DNA of 64,000 nt from Salinispora arenicola (GTDB lineage: Bacteria; Actinomycetota; Actinomycetes; Mycobacteriales; Micromonosporaceae). The stretch covers positions 3,224,001-3,288,000 of the forward strand of contig NZ_VFOL01000001.1 in assembly GCF_006716065.1 (NCBI RefSeq). The letters are read 5' to 3'. Under the pieces are notes generated by a model. The model did not search any database. It had not been told where the DNA came from and was given only the letters and a program-made list of their open reading frames with translations. Shown here one piece after another: positions 36,986 through 48,262 of this stretch (position 1 is its first letter; each line of letters starts with the position of its first letter). The position numbers were made by a program, and so were the translations under genes.

Positions 36986-38173
36986 ATGCGTAGCGCGGTC
37001 GTGGTCGGCGCCGGCGTCGGCGGCCTCGCGGTCGCCGGCGCGTTGGCGCGCTCCGGTTGGCAGGTCGCCCTGATCGAGCGGGCCGACCGGATCCGTCCGG
37101 AACCCACTGCGGTGGTGCTCTGGCCCAACGGGGTACGCGCGCTGCGCGCCCTCGGCCTCGGGGCCGGGCTCGATGCCATCGCCACACCGCTGTCGAGCAG
37201 CGGGGTACGCCGGCCGGACGGCCATCGGCTGGTCCGGCCCCGCCCGGTCCCGGCCGACCAGATGCCGGTGGTGGTGCACCAGGAGGACCTGCACGACGCG
37301 CTCATCGCCGGGCTGGGCGACGGCGTCGAGCTGCGGACCGGAGTGACGGTCCGGGCGGTTCGCGCGGAGCCGGGCGCCCGCCCGTCGGCCGCGGACGGCC
37401 GGCACACGTACGAGGCGGACCTGGTGGTGGCCGCCGACGGTGCGGACAGTGTGGCCCGCGAGCAGCTCGCACCGGAGGCGAAGCTGGTCAGCTGTGGTTC
37501 GGCGGCCTGGCGGGCGGTGATTCCGTGGTATCGGGCGCCCCGGCTGCCTGCCGATATGCCACCCACCGGGGAGGTGCTCGGCGCCGGATACCGTTTCGTC
37601 TACGTGTCCCTGGGCGAACGCGGCTCTTCCGGGGCCTCCAGCCGCGGCGGGATCTACTGGGTGGCCACGGCCGCCGGCGCGCCCCGGCCGGAGCCGCCGG
37701 AGATCCAACTCGCCCTGCTGCGTCGCTGGTACGCGGGCTGGCCCGCACCGGTCGCCGATCTGCTCGACGCCACCGACCCGGCCGACCTGGTCCAGCGGGA
37801 GATCCGTGAGCTGCGTCCCCTGCCGCGCACGTACGGCTTCGCCACCGGCCCCGGTGGGGCGGTGCTGCTTGGTGACGCCGCACACGCTATGCCGCCGCAC
37901 CTGGGGCAGGGGGCGTGCCTCGCCTTCGAGGACGCCGCCACCCTGGCCGCGCTGCTGCGCGAGGCCCGGCTGCCGGACGCGGTGGTCGCGTACGACCGGG
38001 CGCGTCGGCCCCGGGTGGCGGCGACGGTCCGGCAGACCCGCCGGATGTCGGCGGTGCTCCAGACCCGTGGTCGGCTCGCGCTGCGCGCCCGCGACGCCGT
38101 TCTCGGCGCTCTCACCACCCGGTTGTTGGGCAGCGCCGGCTCGACCGCTGACCAGTGGCGTCCCCCATCGTGA
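36986..38173 (+). CDS. FAD-dependent monooxygenase (PHBH family)
   Basis: 395 residues. The N-terminal FAD motif is VVVGAGVGGLAVAGALARSG, the DG motif is DLVVAADGADSVAR, and the second FAD block is GAVLLGDAAHAMPPHLGQGACLAFEDA. These define group A flavoprotein hydroxylases, which use NAD(P)H and oxygen on aromatic or similar small molecules. The substrate is unknown. It follows lgt by 11 bp and is followed by the gltB control region. Confidence 0.9.
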   Translation: MRSAVVVGAGVGGLAVAGALARSGWQVALIERADRIRPEPTAVVLWPNGVRALRALGLGAGLDAIATPLSSSGVRRPDGHRLVRPRPVPADQMPVVVHQEDLHDALIAGLGDGVELRTGVTVRAVRAEPGARPSAADGRHTYEADLVVAADGADSVAREQLAPEAKLVSCGSAAWRAVIPWYRAPRLPADMPPTGEVLGAGYRFVYVSLGERGSSGASSRGGIYWVATAAGAPRPEPPEIQLALLRRWYAGWPAPVADLLDATDPADLVQREIRELRPLPRTYGFATGPGGAVLLGDAAHAMPPHLGQGACLAFEDAATLAALLREARLPDAVVAYDRARRPRVAATVRQTRRMSAVLQTRGRLALRARDAVLGALTTRLLGSAGSTADQWRPPS

Positions 38174-38221
38174 CGACGCCCGCCGTTCGGGTGCGGCGCC
38201 GGTCGCAGGCGGTTCGGACGC

Positions 38222-38298
38222 GTGAGATTACCTGTCTCACACTCTGGAAGGTGTGATCAATCCGCACTGGCCTTGCGCGGGCCCCCCTAACGTAGACT
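38222..38298 (+). promoter_or_regulatory. gltB control region: overlapping inverted repeats and -10
   Basis: GTGAGA, 7 nt, TCTCAC (38222-38240) overlaps CACAC, 8 nt, GTGTG (38238-38255). A TAGACT -10 candidate lies at 38293-38298, 68 bp before the gltB start. The repeats may bind a nitrogen regulator or act as a terminator for the upstream gene; neither is shown. Confidence 0.45.
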
Positions 38299-38365
38299 CA
38301 AATGACCCTTGAGGGCCGACGTCGTCCCGACCAAGATCCAACCTGAGTGACGACAGGAGGCCCGG

Positions 38366-41300
38366 GTGGCCGTTCCGTACCCGCACCGCATCTCGCAGCA
38401 GGTCCCGCACCCCGGTTCGCAGGGGCCCACGGCCGGGCTCTACGACCCCGCGTACGAACGCGACGCGTGCGGAGTGGCTTTCGTGGCGGACCTGCACGGC
38501 CGGCGGTCGCACGAGGTGGTGGCCAACGGGCTCGCCGCTCTGCGCCGGCTGGATCACAGGGGTGCCCGGGGCGCGGAACCGAACACCGGCGACGGTGCGG
38601 GGATTCTGATCCAGGTACCGGACGCGCTGCTGCGCGCGGTGGTGGACTTCCCGCTGCCCCCGATCGGCGAGTACGCGACCGGCCTGGTTTTCCTGCCGGA
38701 CGACGACGAGAACGAGATCCGCGCCCGCCGGGTGGTGGAGAAGTACGCGTTGGTCGAGGGCGCCGATCTGCTCGGGTGGCGAGACGTGCCGGTGAACCCG
38801 TCCGGTCTCGGCGCGACGGCGCTTGCGGGAATGCCCCGGGTCCGGCAGCTCTTCGTCACCGCGCACCGGCTGACCGACTCGGCGGAGGGCCCGGCCGGTT
38901 CCCGGCTGACCGGCCTTGAGCTGGAGCGGGTGGCGTACTGCGTCCGCAAACAGGCTGAGCGGGAGTCGGCCCAGCGGGGTGTGCCGGCGTACTTCCCGTC
39001 GCTGTCCGGTCGGACGATGGTGTGGAAGGGCATGCTCACGCCGGACCAGCTGCCGGAGTTCTACCCGGAGCTGACCGACGAGCGGATGCGTAGCGCGATC
39101 GCGCTGGTGCACTCCCGCTTCTCCACGAACACGTTTCCGTCCTGGCCCTTGGCGCACCCGTTTCGCTTCATCGCCCACAACGGCGAGATCAACACCATCC
39201 GTGGCAACCGGAACTGGATGCAGGCGAGGGAGTCGATGCTCGCCGGTGGCGCTCGTGCCGCGCTGCCCGGCAACATCCGTCGGATCTTCCCGGTGTGTAC
39301 GCCGGGGGCGTCCGACTCCGCCAACTTCGACGAGGTTCTGGAGTTGCTGCACCTGGCGGGGCGAAGCCTGCCGAACGCGGTGCTGATGATGATCCCGGAG
39401 GCCTGGGAAAATGATCCGGACATGCCCGCTGACCAGCGGGCCTTCTACCGGTTTCACGCCAGCCTGATGGAGCCCTGGGATGGGCCGGCATCGGTGGCCT
39501 TCACCGACGGTGAGATCGTTGGTGCGGTGCTGGACCGTAACGGTCTGCGTCCCGGCCGCTGGTGGCAGACCTCCGACGGGCTGGTCGTCCTCGGTAGCGA
39601 GGCGGGTGTGCTCGACCTGGACCCGGCCACCGTGGTGGCCAAAGGGCGTTTGCAGCCGGGACGGATGTTCCTGGTTGACACCGTCGGCGGGCGGATCGTG
39701 CACGACGACGAGATCAAGGCCGAGCTGGCGGCGGCCCACCCGTACGAGGAGTGGTTGCACGCCGGTCTCATCGAGCTGACGGACCTGCCGGCCCGCGAGC
39801 ACATCGTCTACACCCATGACTCGGTGCGCCGCCGGCAACAGGTGTTCGGCTACACCGAGGAGGAGCTGAAGATCCTTCTCGCGCCGATGGCCCGCGTCGG
39901 AGCCGAGCCGATCGGGTCGATGGGCACAGATACCCCGATCTCTCCGCTGTCCACTCGACCCCGGCTGCTCTACGACTACTTCCACCAGCTGTTCGCCCAG
40001 GTGACGAACCCGCCACTGGACGCCATCCGGGAGGAGTTGGTGACCAGCCTGCAGTCCACCATCGGGCCGGAGGGCAACCTTCTCGATCCGGGACCGGCCA
40101 GTTGCCGGCAGCTCGTACTTCCCTATCCGGTGATCGACAACGACGAGCTGGCGAAGATCCTCTCTATCGACGAGGACGGGGACCTTCCCGGATTCAAGGC
40201 GGTCCGGGTTTCCGGCCTGTACCGGATCCGCGAGGGTGGCGCGGGTATCCGGGCCCGGCTGACGGAGATCTGCCGGCACGTCTCCGAGGCGATCGAGGAC
40301 GGCGTCCGCATCCTCGTCCTGTCCGACCGGGACTCCAACGCTGACCTTGCGCCGATCCCGTCGCTGCTGCTCACCGCAGCGGTGCACCAGCACCTGGTGC
40401 GGGAACAGACCCGGACGCAGGTGGCGTTGGTCGTCGAGTCCGGGGACTGCCGGGAGGTGCACCACGCGGCCGTGCTGGTCGGGTACGGCGCGGCGGCGGT
40501 CAACCCGTACCTGGCGTTCGAGTCGGTGGAGGACATGATCTCGACCGGGGCGCTGGTCGGTGTCGAGCCGGTCACCGCGGTCCGCAACTACGTTCGGGCA
40601 CTCGGAAAGGGTGTCCTCAAGATTATGTCCAAGATGGGCATCTCGACCGTGTCGTCGTACTGCGGGGCCCAGGTCTTCGAGGCGGTCGGGCTCGACCTCC
40701 GGTTGGTCGAGCGGTACTTCCGGGGTACCCCGAGCAAGATCGGCGGGGTCGACCTGGAGGGGATCCACACCGAGGTAGCCGCGCGACACGCCTGCGCCTG
40801 GCCGGCGTCGGGGGCGGCGGCGACCGACCGGCTGGATGTCGGTGGCGAGTACCAGTGGCGACGCGAGGGTGAGCTGCACCTGTTCAACCCGGAGACGGTC
40901 TTCCTGCTCCAGCACGCCACCCGCAGCCGGCAGTACGACGTCTTCCGGGCGTACACCTCGAAGGTCGACGCGCTGGCCGCCGAGGCGGGTTCGCTGCGTG
41001 GCCGATTCGCGCTGCGTACGGGGGTGCGCCCACCGGTGCCGATCGAGGAGGTGGAGCCGGCCACCGAGATCGTACGGCGGTTCGCCACCGGTGCCATGTC
41101 GTACGGGTCGATCTCGGTGGAGGCGCACGAGACCCTGGCGGTCGCGATGAACCGCCTTGGTGGCAAGTCGAACACCGGCGAGGGCGGCGAGGACGTCGAG
41201 CGGCTGCACGATCCGACCCGCCGTTCCGCGGTGAAGCAGATTGCCAGCGGCCGGTTCGGGGTCACCACCGAGTACCTGGTCAACGCCGACGACCTGCAGA

Positions 41301-43087
41301 TCAAGATGGCGCAGGGTGCCAAGCCCGGCGAGGGCGGCCAGCTTCCCGGCAACAAGGTCTGGCCGTGGATCGCCCGGACCCGCCACGCCACCCCCGGGGT
41401 AGGTCTGATCTCACCACCACCACATCACGACATCTACTCCATCGAGGACCTGGCCCAGCTCGTACACGACCTCAAGTGCGTCAACCCGGCGGCACGGGTG
41501 CACGTCAAGCTGGTCAGCGAGGTCGGGGTGGGCACGGTGGCGGCGGGCGTGGCGAAGCTGAAGGCCGACGTCATCCTCATCTCCGGCCACGACGGCGGCA
41601 CCGGCGCCTCTCCGCTGAACTCGCTCAAGCATGCGGGCACCCCATGGGAGCTGGGCCTGGCCGAGGCGCAGCAGACGTTGCTGCTCAACAAGCTCCGCGA
41701 TCGGGTCACCGTGCAGGTCGACGGCCAGCTCAAGACCGGCCGCGACGTGCTGGTCGCGGCGTTGCTCGGCGCGGAGGAGTTCGGTTTCGCCACCGCCCCG
41801 CTGATCGTCGAGGGCTGCGTGATGATGCGTGTCTGCCATCTGGACACCTGCCCGGTCGGCATCGCCACGCAGAACCCGGTGCTGCGCGAGCGGTTCACCG
41901 GCCGGCCGGAGTTCGTGGAGAACTTCTTCCTCTTCCTCGCCGAGGAGGTCCGCGGGTACCTCGCGGAGCTGGGCCTGCGCTCGATCGACGAGGCGATCGG
42001 CCGAACCGAACTGCTCGACGTCGCCCCCGCGGTCGACCACTGGAAGGCAGCCGGCCTCGACCTGAGCCCCGTCCTGCACCTGCCGGAGCTACCCGAGGGG
42101 GCTACCCGGCGGGGTGTTCGAGTTCAGGACCACGGTCTCGGGCTGGCGTTGGACAACGAGCTGATCGCGCTCGCCGAGCCGGCGCTGCGCGGGGGCACCC
42201 GGGTACGGACGCAGGTGTCGGTGCGCAACGGGCATCGCAGTGTCGGCGCGATGCTCGGTGGCGAGGTGGTCCGTCGGCACGGCGGCGCCGGCCTGCCCAC
42301 CGACACGATCGAGTTCGACCTGGACGGCACCGCCGGGCAGTCCTTCGGTGCGTTCCTACCGGGCGGCGTCACCCTGCGCCTGCACGGCGACGCGAACGAC
42401 TACGTCGGTAAGGGGTTGTCCGGTGGGCGGTTGGTGGTCCGTCCGGACCGGGCCGCGCCCTTCGTCAACGTGGACACCGTGCCCGGCCGGCGGGCGGAGG
42501 ATCAGATCATCGCCGGCAACACCATTCTGTACGGCGCGACCGCGGGCGAGGTGTTCCTCCGTGGCCGGGTGGGGGAGCGGTTCGCGGTACGCAACTCCGG
42601 TGCCATGGCCGTCGTCGAGGGCGTCGGCGACCACGGTTGCGAGTACATGACCGGCGGCGCCGTCGTGGTGCTGGGTCCGACGGGGCGCAACTTCGCCGCC
42701 GGGATGTCCGGCGGGACCGCGTTCGTGTGGCGGCTGGACCGACGCCGGGTCAACACCGAGCTGGTGGACCTCACGCCGTTGAGCGAGCAGGAGCAGGCCA
42801 CGTTGTACGACCTCGTGCAGCGGCACTTCACCGAGACCGACTCGGCGGTCGCCGAGGAACTGCTCAAGCGCTGGCCGGAGGCGGTGGAGGAGTTCACCGC
42901 GGTGGTTCCCCGAGACTATCGCCGGGTGCTGGAGATCATGCGGGCCGCCGAAGCTGCCGGCCGCGACGTGGACGATGCGGTGATGAGTGCCCTGGCGGCG
43001 CCGGCCACGAAGCCCGCGTCGTCCGACCCGTCCATGCCGGTGCCACCCCTGTCGCGGGTGGCCGCCCAGGAGGTGGCTCGTGCCTGA
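38366..43087 (+). CDS. gltB: Glutamate synthase (NADPH/ferredoxin), large subunit
   Basis: 1573 residues. It makes two glutamates from glutamine and 2-oxoglutarate. Order: a short propeptide; Cys35 in [11 protein letters not shown], the amidotransferase nucleophile exposed by processing; the class II glutaminase domain; a central domain; the FMN domain ([33 protein letters not shown]); the 3Fe-4S ligands Cys1151, Cys1157 and Cys1162; and a C-terminal GXGXG helix domain. The GTG at 38366 follows AGGAGG. It overlaps gltD by 8 bases. Confidence 0.97.
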   Translation: MAVPYPHRISQQVPHPGSQGPTAGLYDPAYERDACGVAFVADLHGRRSHEVVANGLAALRRLDHRGARGAEPNTGDGAGILIQVPDALLRAVVDFPLPPIGEYATGLVFLPDDDENEIRARRVVEKYALVEGADLLGWRDVPVNPSGLGATALAGMPRVRQLFVTAHRLTDSAEGPAGSRLTGLELERVAYCVRKQAERESAQRGVPAYFPSLSGRTMVWKGMLTPDQLPEFYPELTDERMRSAIALVHSRFSTNTFPSWPLAHPFRFIAHNGEINTIRGNRNWMQARESMLAGGARAALPGNIRRIFPVCTPGASDSANFDEVLELLHLAGRSLPNAVLMMIPEAWENDPDMPADQRAFYRFHASLMEPWDGPASVAFTDGEIVGAVLDRNGLRPGRWWQTSDGLVVLGSEAGVLDLDPATVVAKGRLQPGRMFLVDTVGGRIVHDDEIKAELAAAHPYEEWLHAGLIELTDLPAREHIVYTHDSVRRRQQVFGYTEEELKILLAPMARVGAEPIGSMGTDTPISPLSTRPRLLYDYFHQLFAQVTNPPLDAIREELVTSLQSTIGPEGNLLDPGPASCRQLVLPYPVIDNDELAKILSIDEDGDLPGFKAVRVSGLYRIREGGAGIRARLTEICRHVSEAIEDGVRILVLSDRDSNADLAPIPSLLLTAAVHQHLVREQTRTQVALVVESGDCREVHHAAVLVGYGAAAVNPYLAFESVEDMISTGALVGVEPVTAVRNYVRALGKGVLKIMSKMGISTVSSYCGAQVFEAVGLDLRLVERYFRGTPSKIGGVDLEGIHTEVAARHACAWPASGAAATDRLDVGGEYQWRREGELHLFNPETVFLLQHATRSRQYDVFRAYTSKVDALAAEAGSLRGRFALRTGVRPPVPIEEVEPATEIVRRFATGAMSYGSISVEAHETLAVAMNRLGGKSNTGEGGEDVERLHDPTRRSAVKQIASGRFGVTTEYLVNADDLQIKMAQGAKPGEGGQLPGNKVWPWIARTRHATPGVGLISPPPHHDIYSIEDLAQLVHDLKCVNPAARVHVKLVSEVGVGTVAAGVAKLKADVILISGHDGGTGASPLNSLKHAGTPWELGLAEAQQTLLLNKLRDRVTVQVDGQLKTGRDVLVAALLGAEEFGFATAPLIVEGCVMMRVCHLDTCPVGIATQNPVLRERFTGRPEFVENFFLFLAEEVRGYLAELGLRSIDEAIGRTELLDVAPAVDHWKAAGLDLSPVLHLPELPEGATRRGVRVQDHGLGLALDNELIALAEPALRGGTRVRTQVSVRNGHRSVGAMLGGEVVRRHGGAGLPTDTIEFDLDGTAGQSFGAFLPGGVTLRLHGDANDYVGKGLSGGRLVVRPDRAAPFVNVDTVPGRRAEDQIIAGNTILYGATAGEVFLRGRVGERFAVRNSGAMAVVEGVGDHGCEYMTGGAVVVLGPTGRNFAAGMSGGTAFVWRLDRRRVNTELVDLTPLSEQEQATLYDLVQRHFTETDSAVAEELLKRWPEAVEEFTAVVPRDYRRVLEIMRAAEAAGRDVDDAVMSALAAPATKPASSDPSMPVPPLSRVAAQEVARA

Positions 43088-44585
43088 CCCGAACGGTTTC
43101 CTGCGTTACGAACGGCGGTTGCCCGCCCGACGTCCGGTGCCGGTGCGGATCATGGACTGGCGTGAGGTCTACCCGCCGGCTGGCGAACCGCTGATCCGGG
43201 AACAGGCCACGCGCTGCATGGACTGCGGTATTCCCTTCTGCCACGATGGTTGCCCGCTGGGCAACCGCATACCGGACTGGAACGACCTGGTCCGCACCGG
43301 TAACTGGGACGCCGCGGTGGAGACACTGCACGCGACCAACAACTTTCCGGAGTTCACCGGTCGGCTCTGCCCGGCCCCGTGCGAGGCGGCCTGCGTGCTC
43401 GGCCTCGGCGGTCAGCAGCCGGTCACCATCAAACAGGTCGAGGTGGAGATCGCCGATGCCGCAGTGGCGCGCGGCGGGCTGCGGCCCCGGTCGGTGCCGC
43501 CCGCGAGTGGTCGGTCGGTGGCCGTGGTCGGCTCCGGCCCGGCGGGGCTTGCCGCTGCGCAGCAACTGGCCCGTGCCGGGCATGCGGTCACCGTGTACGA
43601 GCGTGACGACGCCCTCGGTGGCCTGCTGCGGTACGGCATCCCGGACTTCAAGCTGGAGAAGCACCACATCGACCGGCGGCTCGCGCAGCTTGCCGCGGAG
43701 GGGGTGCGCTTCCAGACCGGGGTGGAGGTCGGTGTCGAGGTGAGTGCGGCGCAGCTACGTGCCGAGCATGACGCGGTACTGCTTGCCTGCGGCGCTTTGG
43801 CCAGCCGGGACACCCCGTCGACCCCGGGCCGGGCGCTGCGTGGCGTCCACCAGGCGATGGGGCATCTCGTCGCCGCGAACCGGGTGGTCGCCGCCGCGGG
43901 CACCGACCGGCCGGCCGTCGCGACGCTGCCCGACGGTACGCCGATCGACGCGGCCGGTCGCCACGTCGTCATCATCGGTGGCGGTGACACCGGCGCGGAC
44001 TGCCTCGGTGTCGCGCACCGACAGGGCGCCGCCGGCGTGTACCAGCTCGACCTCTACCCGCAGCCGTCCCGGGGGCGGGACGAGACCCGGGATCCGTGGC
44101 CGACCTGGCCGTGGATCCTGCGGGAGTACCCGGCGCACGAGGAGGGCGGGGACCGGGTCTTCGCCGTCGCCGTGCAGGAGTTCGTCGATGACGGCAGCGG
44201 GGCTGTGCGGGCGGTCCGTATCGCCGAGGTGACGGTGGAGAAACACGCTGGCCGGCGAGTCGTCACCCCGGTGCCGGGGACCGAGCGGGAGCTGCCGGCC
44301 GATCTGGTGCTGCTGGCGATCGGCTTCGACGGTACCGAGGAGCAGCCGCTACTTGAGCAGCTCGGGGTGTCCCGCAACGAACGGGGCGCGGTCGACGCAC
44401 GTCCGGACTGGCAGACCGACGTCGACGGGGTCTTCGTCGCCGGCGACATGCACCGAGGGGCTTCGTTGATCGTGTGGGCGATCGCCGAGGGCCGGGCGGC
44501 GGCTGCCGCGGTCCACACGTATCTGGGTGGCCTGGGTGCGTTGCCGGCGCCGGTGGATCCGGCCACCCGGCCGCTGGCTGTCTGA
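43080..44585 (+). CDS. gltD: Glutamate synthase, small (NADPH) subunit
   Basis: 501 residues. It passes electrons from NADPH through FAD and 4Fe-4S clusters to GltB. N-terminal cysteine clusters are [17 protein letters not shown] and [12 protein letters not shown]. The FAD motif is [18 protein letters not shown] and the NADPH motif [15 protein letters not shown]. Start GTG 43080 has AGGAGG 6 nt upstream, inside the gltB end. Confidence 0.97.
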   Translation: MPDPNGFLRYERRLPARRPVPVRIMDWREVYPPAGEPLIREQATRCMDCGIPFCHDGCPLGNRIPDWNDLVRTGNWDAAVETLHATNNFPEFTGRLCPAPCEAACVLGLGGQQPVTIKQVEVEIADAAVARGGLRPRSVPPASGRSVAVVGSGPAGLAAAQQLARAGHAVTVYERDDALGGLLRYGIPDFKLEKHHIDRRLAQLAAEGVRFQTGVEVGVEVSAAQLRAEHDAVLLACGALASRDTPSTPGRALRGVHQAMGHLVAANRVVAAAGTDRPAVATLPDGTPIDAAGRHVVIIGGGDTGADCLGVAHRQGAAGVYQLDLYPQPSRGRDETRDPWPTWPWILREYPAHEEGGDRVFAVAVQEFVDDGSGAVRAVRIAEVTVEKHAGRRVVTPVPGTERELPADLVLLAIGFDGTEEQPLLEQLGVSRNERGAVDARPDWQTDVDGVFVAGDMHRGASLIVWAIAEGRAAAAAVHTYLGGLGALPAPVDPATRPLAV

Positions 44586-44673
44586 GGTGGTGCGGCGGCA
44601 CACGACGGGTCTCCACAGCGGACGGGTGGACGGGACCGACCGCAGAGGTTGCATTCACTTTCTTCGAATGTTT

Positions 44674-44697
44674 CGCTAGTATTACCCGCTAGTAACC
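44674..44697 (+). promoter_or_regulatory. Direct repeat in lipase promoter region
   Basis: CGCTAGTATTACC (44674-44686) is followed directly by CGCTAGTAACC (44687-44697), in a locally AT-rich stretch about 70 bp before the secreted hydrolase start. TAGTAT within it could be a -10, or the repeat an operator. Confidence 0.4.
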
Positions 44698-44763
44698 ACA
44701 ACGTCTACCCTGGCCACGCGCGCGGTCTTCGGGCTCCACCACCCCCGTCCTGTGGAGGTCCAC

Positions 44764-45561
44764 ATGCCACCCCGCCCGCTCGCCCGTGCCCTGGCGTCGC
44801 TAGTCGCCCTCTGTGTCGCCGTGGTCGGCGCGGTGCTGGTCCCCAGCACCGCGCAGGCGGCGACCATCAACTACGTCGCGCTCGGCGACTCGTACTCCTC
44901 CGGCGTCGGTGCCGGGCCGTATGACGGGTCATCCTGCCTGCGCAGCCAGAAGTCGTACGCCCCGATGTGGGCCGAGGCCAACGCGGTGGCCAGCTTCCAG
45001 TTCCCGGCCTGCGGCGGGGCGGTCACCGCCGACGTCATCAACAGCCAGGTCAACGCGCTCAGCACCAGCACCACAATGGTGACCATCACGATCGGCGGTA
45101 ACGACGCCGGTTTCGCCAGCGTGATGCTCACCTGTAGGTTCGGCCGCACCTCGGACTGCGACGACGCCGTCGAGACGGCCAGGAGCTTCGCCCAGACCAC
45201 GCTGCCCGGCCGACTGGACGCCACGTACGCTGCCATCCGTGACCGGGCCCCGAACGCCCGGCTCATCGTGCTCGGCTACCCGCGCCTGTTCGAGACCGGC
45301 TGGTGTGGCCTGTTTGGAATGAGCACCGCCAAGCGGCAGAAGCTCAACGATGCCGCGGACCTGCTCGTCACCATCACTGCCGGCCGCGCCGCGGCGGCCG
45401 GGGCCACCTTCGCCGACACCCGTTCCCAGTTCGCCGGGCACGGTGTCTGCGGCGGCGATCCCTGGATCAACGATGTCACCGGGATCATCGAGGCGTACCA
45501 CCCGAATGATGAGGGCTATCGATACGGCTACCTGGCGGCGCTGAACGACGTCACCAGCTGA
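44764..45561 (+). CDS. Secreted SGNH/GDSL-type lipase or esterase
   Basis: 265 residues. A Sec signal peptide (about 1-35, ending PSTAQA) precedes an SGNH hydrolase: block I ALGDSYSSGVG with the nucleophile Ser, block III TIGGNDAGFASV, and block V EAYHPNDEGYRYGY with the catalytic His. Six cysteines suggest disulfides, as in Streptomyces lipases. It acts outside the cell on esters; the substrate is unknown. ATG 44764 has GTGGAGG upstream. It stands alone. Confidence 0.9.
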   Translation: MPPRPLARALASLVALCVAVVGAVLVPSTAQAATINYVALGDSYSSGVGAGPYDGSSCLRSQKSYAPMWAEANAVASFQFPACGGAVTADVINSQVNALSTSTTMVTITIGGNDAGFASVMLTCRFGRTSDCDDAVETARSFAQTTLPGRLDATYAAIRDRAPNARLIVLGYPRLFETGWCGLFGMSTAKRQKLNDAADLLVTITAGRAAAAGATFADTRSQFAGHGVCGGDPWINDVTGIIEAYHPNDEGYRYGYLAALNDVTS

Positions 45562-45768
45562 CCCTGGCCGACAGCCGGCGGTCCAGCGTGGACCGCCGGC
45601 CTGTCGGCGTCACCGTCGGTGAACCCACCCGAGCCGCGCCTGCTCGGCGTAGCGTCCGGCGACGGGTGCGCTGCCCGTGACGTACCGGCCGATGGGACAC
45701 GGTGCGATGGGCACTCGCCGCCCGCCAGGGAGGCGGGGCGGGTAGCGAACGCTGCCCGTGCCCTCGGT

Positions 45769-46020
45769 TCACGCCGAGTGGCGGGCCGCGGCGGTGGCGT
45801 CGCCGATGCGGGGAAACGGCTCGATCGAGAAGACCACCTCGACCGGCACCTCGAAGTATGCGGCGATGCGCAGCGCCAGATGCAGGCTGGGCCGAAACTC
45901 ACCCCGTTCCAGGTAGCCGATCGTCTGGTAGTGCACACCGAGCGCGCCGGCGAGATCCCGCCGGGAGATGCCCCGTTCGGCACGCAGCACCGCGATTCGG
46001 TTGTGCACGGTCTCACTCAT
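45769..46020 (-). CDS. XRE-type helix-turn-helix regulator
   Basis: 83 residues, a Cro/C1-type domain: NRIAVLRAERGISRRDLAGA, LGVHYQTIGYLERGEFRPSL then LALRIAAYFEVPVEVVFS. These small regulators often sit at the end of ABC-2 operons, as here: it follows the permease by 10 bp on the same strand. It probably controls that operon. Confidence 0.88.
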   Translation of the reverse strand: MSETVHNRIAVLRAERGISRRDLAGALGVHYQTIGYLERGEFRPSLHLALRIAAYFEVPVEVVFSIEPFPRIGDATAAARHSA

Positions 46021-46030
46021 CGATGCCCTT

Positions 46031-46882
46031 TCATCCGACCCGCTGCATGGCCCGTTCCCGCCGGGCCGCGACCCGTGAACCGGATTCCCGGCGGGCCATC
46101 CGACGCAGCACCATCGGGGCCAGCACGAGCCCGAGTACCGTCCAGGCGCCGAGTACGCCCAAAACCTCCAGGTGGCGCCAGGATCCGCCGATCTCGACCG
46201 CCGCCAGGTCGGCCGAGAGTAACGCTGAGCGCATGCCCAAGCCTAGCCAGTAGAGCGGGAAGACCTGGGCGACGACCTGCAGCCAGCCGGCCAGCGCGTC
46301 GATCGGGTAGAAGATGCCGGAAATTCCGATGAGGCCCACGACCGGCAGAACCACCAGACCCACGTTGCGCGGATTCTCGATCAGTGAACCGATCACCGCG
46401 CCCAGCGGTAGTGTCGCCGCCAGTCCGAGCGGCACCACCCAGGCCAGCGTGAGCCAGGCACTGGGGTCGCCCAGCCTCAGCCCGTCCAGGAAGAACACCC
46501 CGGGGGTCAGCTGGATGACGAAGCTGATCAGCGAGATCGCCGAGATCAGCACCAGCTTGCCCATCAGGTAGCCGACCATCCCGTTCGGGATGGCCTTGGC
46601 GCGCAGCAGTGTGCCGTCCTCGCGGTCGACGACCAGTTGTTGGGCCAGTCCGAGCAGTCCACTGAAGAGCAGGCTCATGCCCAGCGCGCTGGGTAGTGCC
46701 CGGGCGCCCAGGGAGAATTCGGTGCCGGGAACGGTCTTTCCGCGCATGAAGAACACGGCGACGAGTAGCACCAGGGTGGGGAAGAAGTAGCTGAACAGGT
46801 CCTGGCCGTTGGTGAAGGTGCTGCGGAGCTCGATCACGCCACGCCGCAGACCGGCCCGGACCGCGGTGGTCGTCGGGTTCAT
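46031..46882 (-). CDS. ABC-2 type permease
   Basis: 283 residues with six hydrophobic segments. Notable is QQLVVDREDGTLLRAKAIPN between TM2 and TM3, and AGWLQVVAQVFPLYWLGLGM near the end, both usual for ABC-2 exporters. It overlaps the ATPase gene by four bases. The exported substrate is unknown. ATG 46882 (MNPTTTAV) is preferred over an upstream in-frame start. Confidence 0.9.
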   Translation of the reverse strand: MNPTTTAVRAGLRRGVIELRSTFTNGQDLFSYFFPTLVLLVAVFFMRGKTVPGTEFSLGARALPSALGMSLLFSGLLGLAQQLVVDREDGTLLRAKAIPNGMVGYLMGKLVLISAISLISFVIQLTPGVFFLDGLRLGDPSAWLTLAWVVPLGLAATLPLGAVIGSLIENPRNVGLVVLPVVGLIGISGIFYPIDALAGWLQVVAQVFPLYWLGLGMRSALLSADLAAVEIGGSWRHLEVLGVLGAWTVLGLVLAPMVLRRMARRESGSRVAARRERAMQRVG

Positions 46883-47853
46883 CGGTTCTCCTCCTGCTGC
46901 CACACCCGCTCGGCCCTGCCGCTACGGATTCCGGTTTCTTCTTCGTGCACCAGGGCCAGGTACGCGTCCTCCAGGCTGGCGCGGCGTACCTCCAGTTCCT
47001 GCACCTGGTCGCCGTGTTCGCGGAGCAGGTCGCGCAGGAATCCGGTGGCGTCGACGGTGGCGTGCACGTGGCGTTCACCGTCGTGGGTCCAGCGGACCTC
47101 CGCCTCCCCGGCCATGCGGCGGGACAACTGGTCCGGTGAGCCCTGGGCGATGATCCGGCCGTTGGCCAGGATGAGGATCGAATCCGCCAGCTTCTCCGCC
47201 TCGGCCAGGTCGTGGGTGGTCAGCACGATGGTGGTCTCGTCCAGGTCGGCGAGACGGTGCACCAACTCGTGGAACTCGCGTCGGGCAGCCGGATCGAGGC
47301 CGACCGTCGGCTCGTCCAGGAAGAGCAGCTCCGGCCGGCCCACGATGCCGATCGCCACATCGAGCCGTCGACGCTGCCCCCCGGAGAGCCGGGACACCCG
47401 GGCAGTGGCCTGCGCGGTCAGGCCCACGGCCGCCAGCAGGTCGTCCACGGGCCACGGGCGCGGGATCTGGTCGACCGAGTACGGCGCGTAGAAGCTGCCG
47501 AGGTGGGAGAGCAGGTCCCGCACCCGCCACCTGCCGTGGTCGCGCCAGGATTGGAGCACGACGCCGACTCGGGCGCGCCACCGCTCGTCGCCGCGGGCCG
47601 GGTCGACGCCGAGTACCCGAACCGTGCCGGCCGAGCGCAGCCGGAATCCCTCGAGGATCTCGATAGTGGTGGTCTTCCCGGCACCGTTGGGCCCGAGCAG
47701 CGCGATCACCTCGCCCCGTTGGGCGGTGAGGTTTACGCCGCTCAGCACGTCCACGGTGCCGTAGCGCATGCGCAGGTCGCGAACGTCGAGGACCAAGTAG
47801 TCGTCGGGATCGCTGGGGGCGCCAACAGCCTCCGGTAGTTCGACAGTAGTCAT
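46879..47853 (-). CDS. ABC transporter ATP-binding protein
   Basis: 324 residues. The nucleotide-binding domain has Walker A GPNGAGKTT, Q-loop VVLQSW, signature LSGGQRRRLDVAI, Walker B LLFLDEPTVGLDP and H-loop LTTHDLAEAEKLAD. A C-terminal domain of about 70 residues, typical of DrrA-like exporters, follows. ATG 47853 starts MTTVELPEAV; longer frames run through non-coding-like sequence. It is the first gene of the ATPase-permease-XRE operon. Confidence 0.92.
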   Translation of the reverse strand: MTTVELPEAVGAPSDPDDYLVLDVRDLRMRYGTVDVLSGVNLTAQRGEVIALLGPNGAGKTTTIEILEGFRLRSAGTVRVLGVDPARGDERWRARVGVVLQSWRDHGRWRVRDLLSHLGSFYAPYSVDQIPRPWPVDDLLAAVGLTAQATARVSRLSGGQRRRLDVAIGIVGRPELLFLDEPTVGLDPAARREFHELVHRLADLDETTIVLTTHDLAEAEKLADSILILANGRIIAQGSPDQLSRRMAGEAEVRWTHDGERHVHATVDATGFLRDLLREHGDQVQELEVRRASLEDAYLALVHEEETGIRSGRAERVWQQEENR

Positions 47854-48262
47854 ACCCCAGAAGATAGCACTCCTACTACAAACCTTGGTATACCCACTCA
47901 CTTTGTCGGCCTGTCCCGGGCGTCGGAGTGCGCCGCCGCCCGGGGTGTAGCGGTCGGTGTGTCGCGTTGGTTGGCCCCGGAGCGGGGTGTGTGCGTGGGG
48001 TCGGGGTGGCGCGGGGTGGTGGCGTGCGGGCGCGGGTGGGGTCGGCCCGGCATGGGCTCGGCGTGGTGTAACGGTCTGCGGCGGTAGGCCGAATTTTCCT
48101 TTCAAGCCTTTTACCCGGATAACCGGAATGTGCCGTTGATGGAACATCACGTTACCGAAAGGTAACTTGGGATTGACGGAGTCGAATCAACCGCCGCATC
48201 ATCGTTCGCACCGGTCGATCGGGACACGCACCGCACCCACCACCCCCCATGGAGGTGCAGCC
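47854..48262. other. Divergent intergenic region with G-rich tract and palindrome
   Basis: About 410 bp between the ABC operon and the secreted lipase. It holds a GGTATACC palindrome (47887-47894) and four GGGG runs with short loops at 47984-48016 on the plus strand. The perfect 6-bp inverted repeat GTTACC-GAAA-GGTAAC lies at 48151-48166, about 100 bp before the lipase start. No gene is seen. Confidence 0.55.

Noticed and set aside
38222..38255. Canonical GlnR box upstream of gltBD
   Set aside because: I could not fit the known two-half-site pattern to the sequence, so only generic inverted repeats are reported.
38237..41386. A 1049-codon open frame antisense to gltB
   Set aside because: High GC and codon bias keep antisense frames open. 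The translation is Arg/His/Gln-rich with no motif, while the plus strand encodes a complete GltB.
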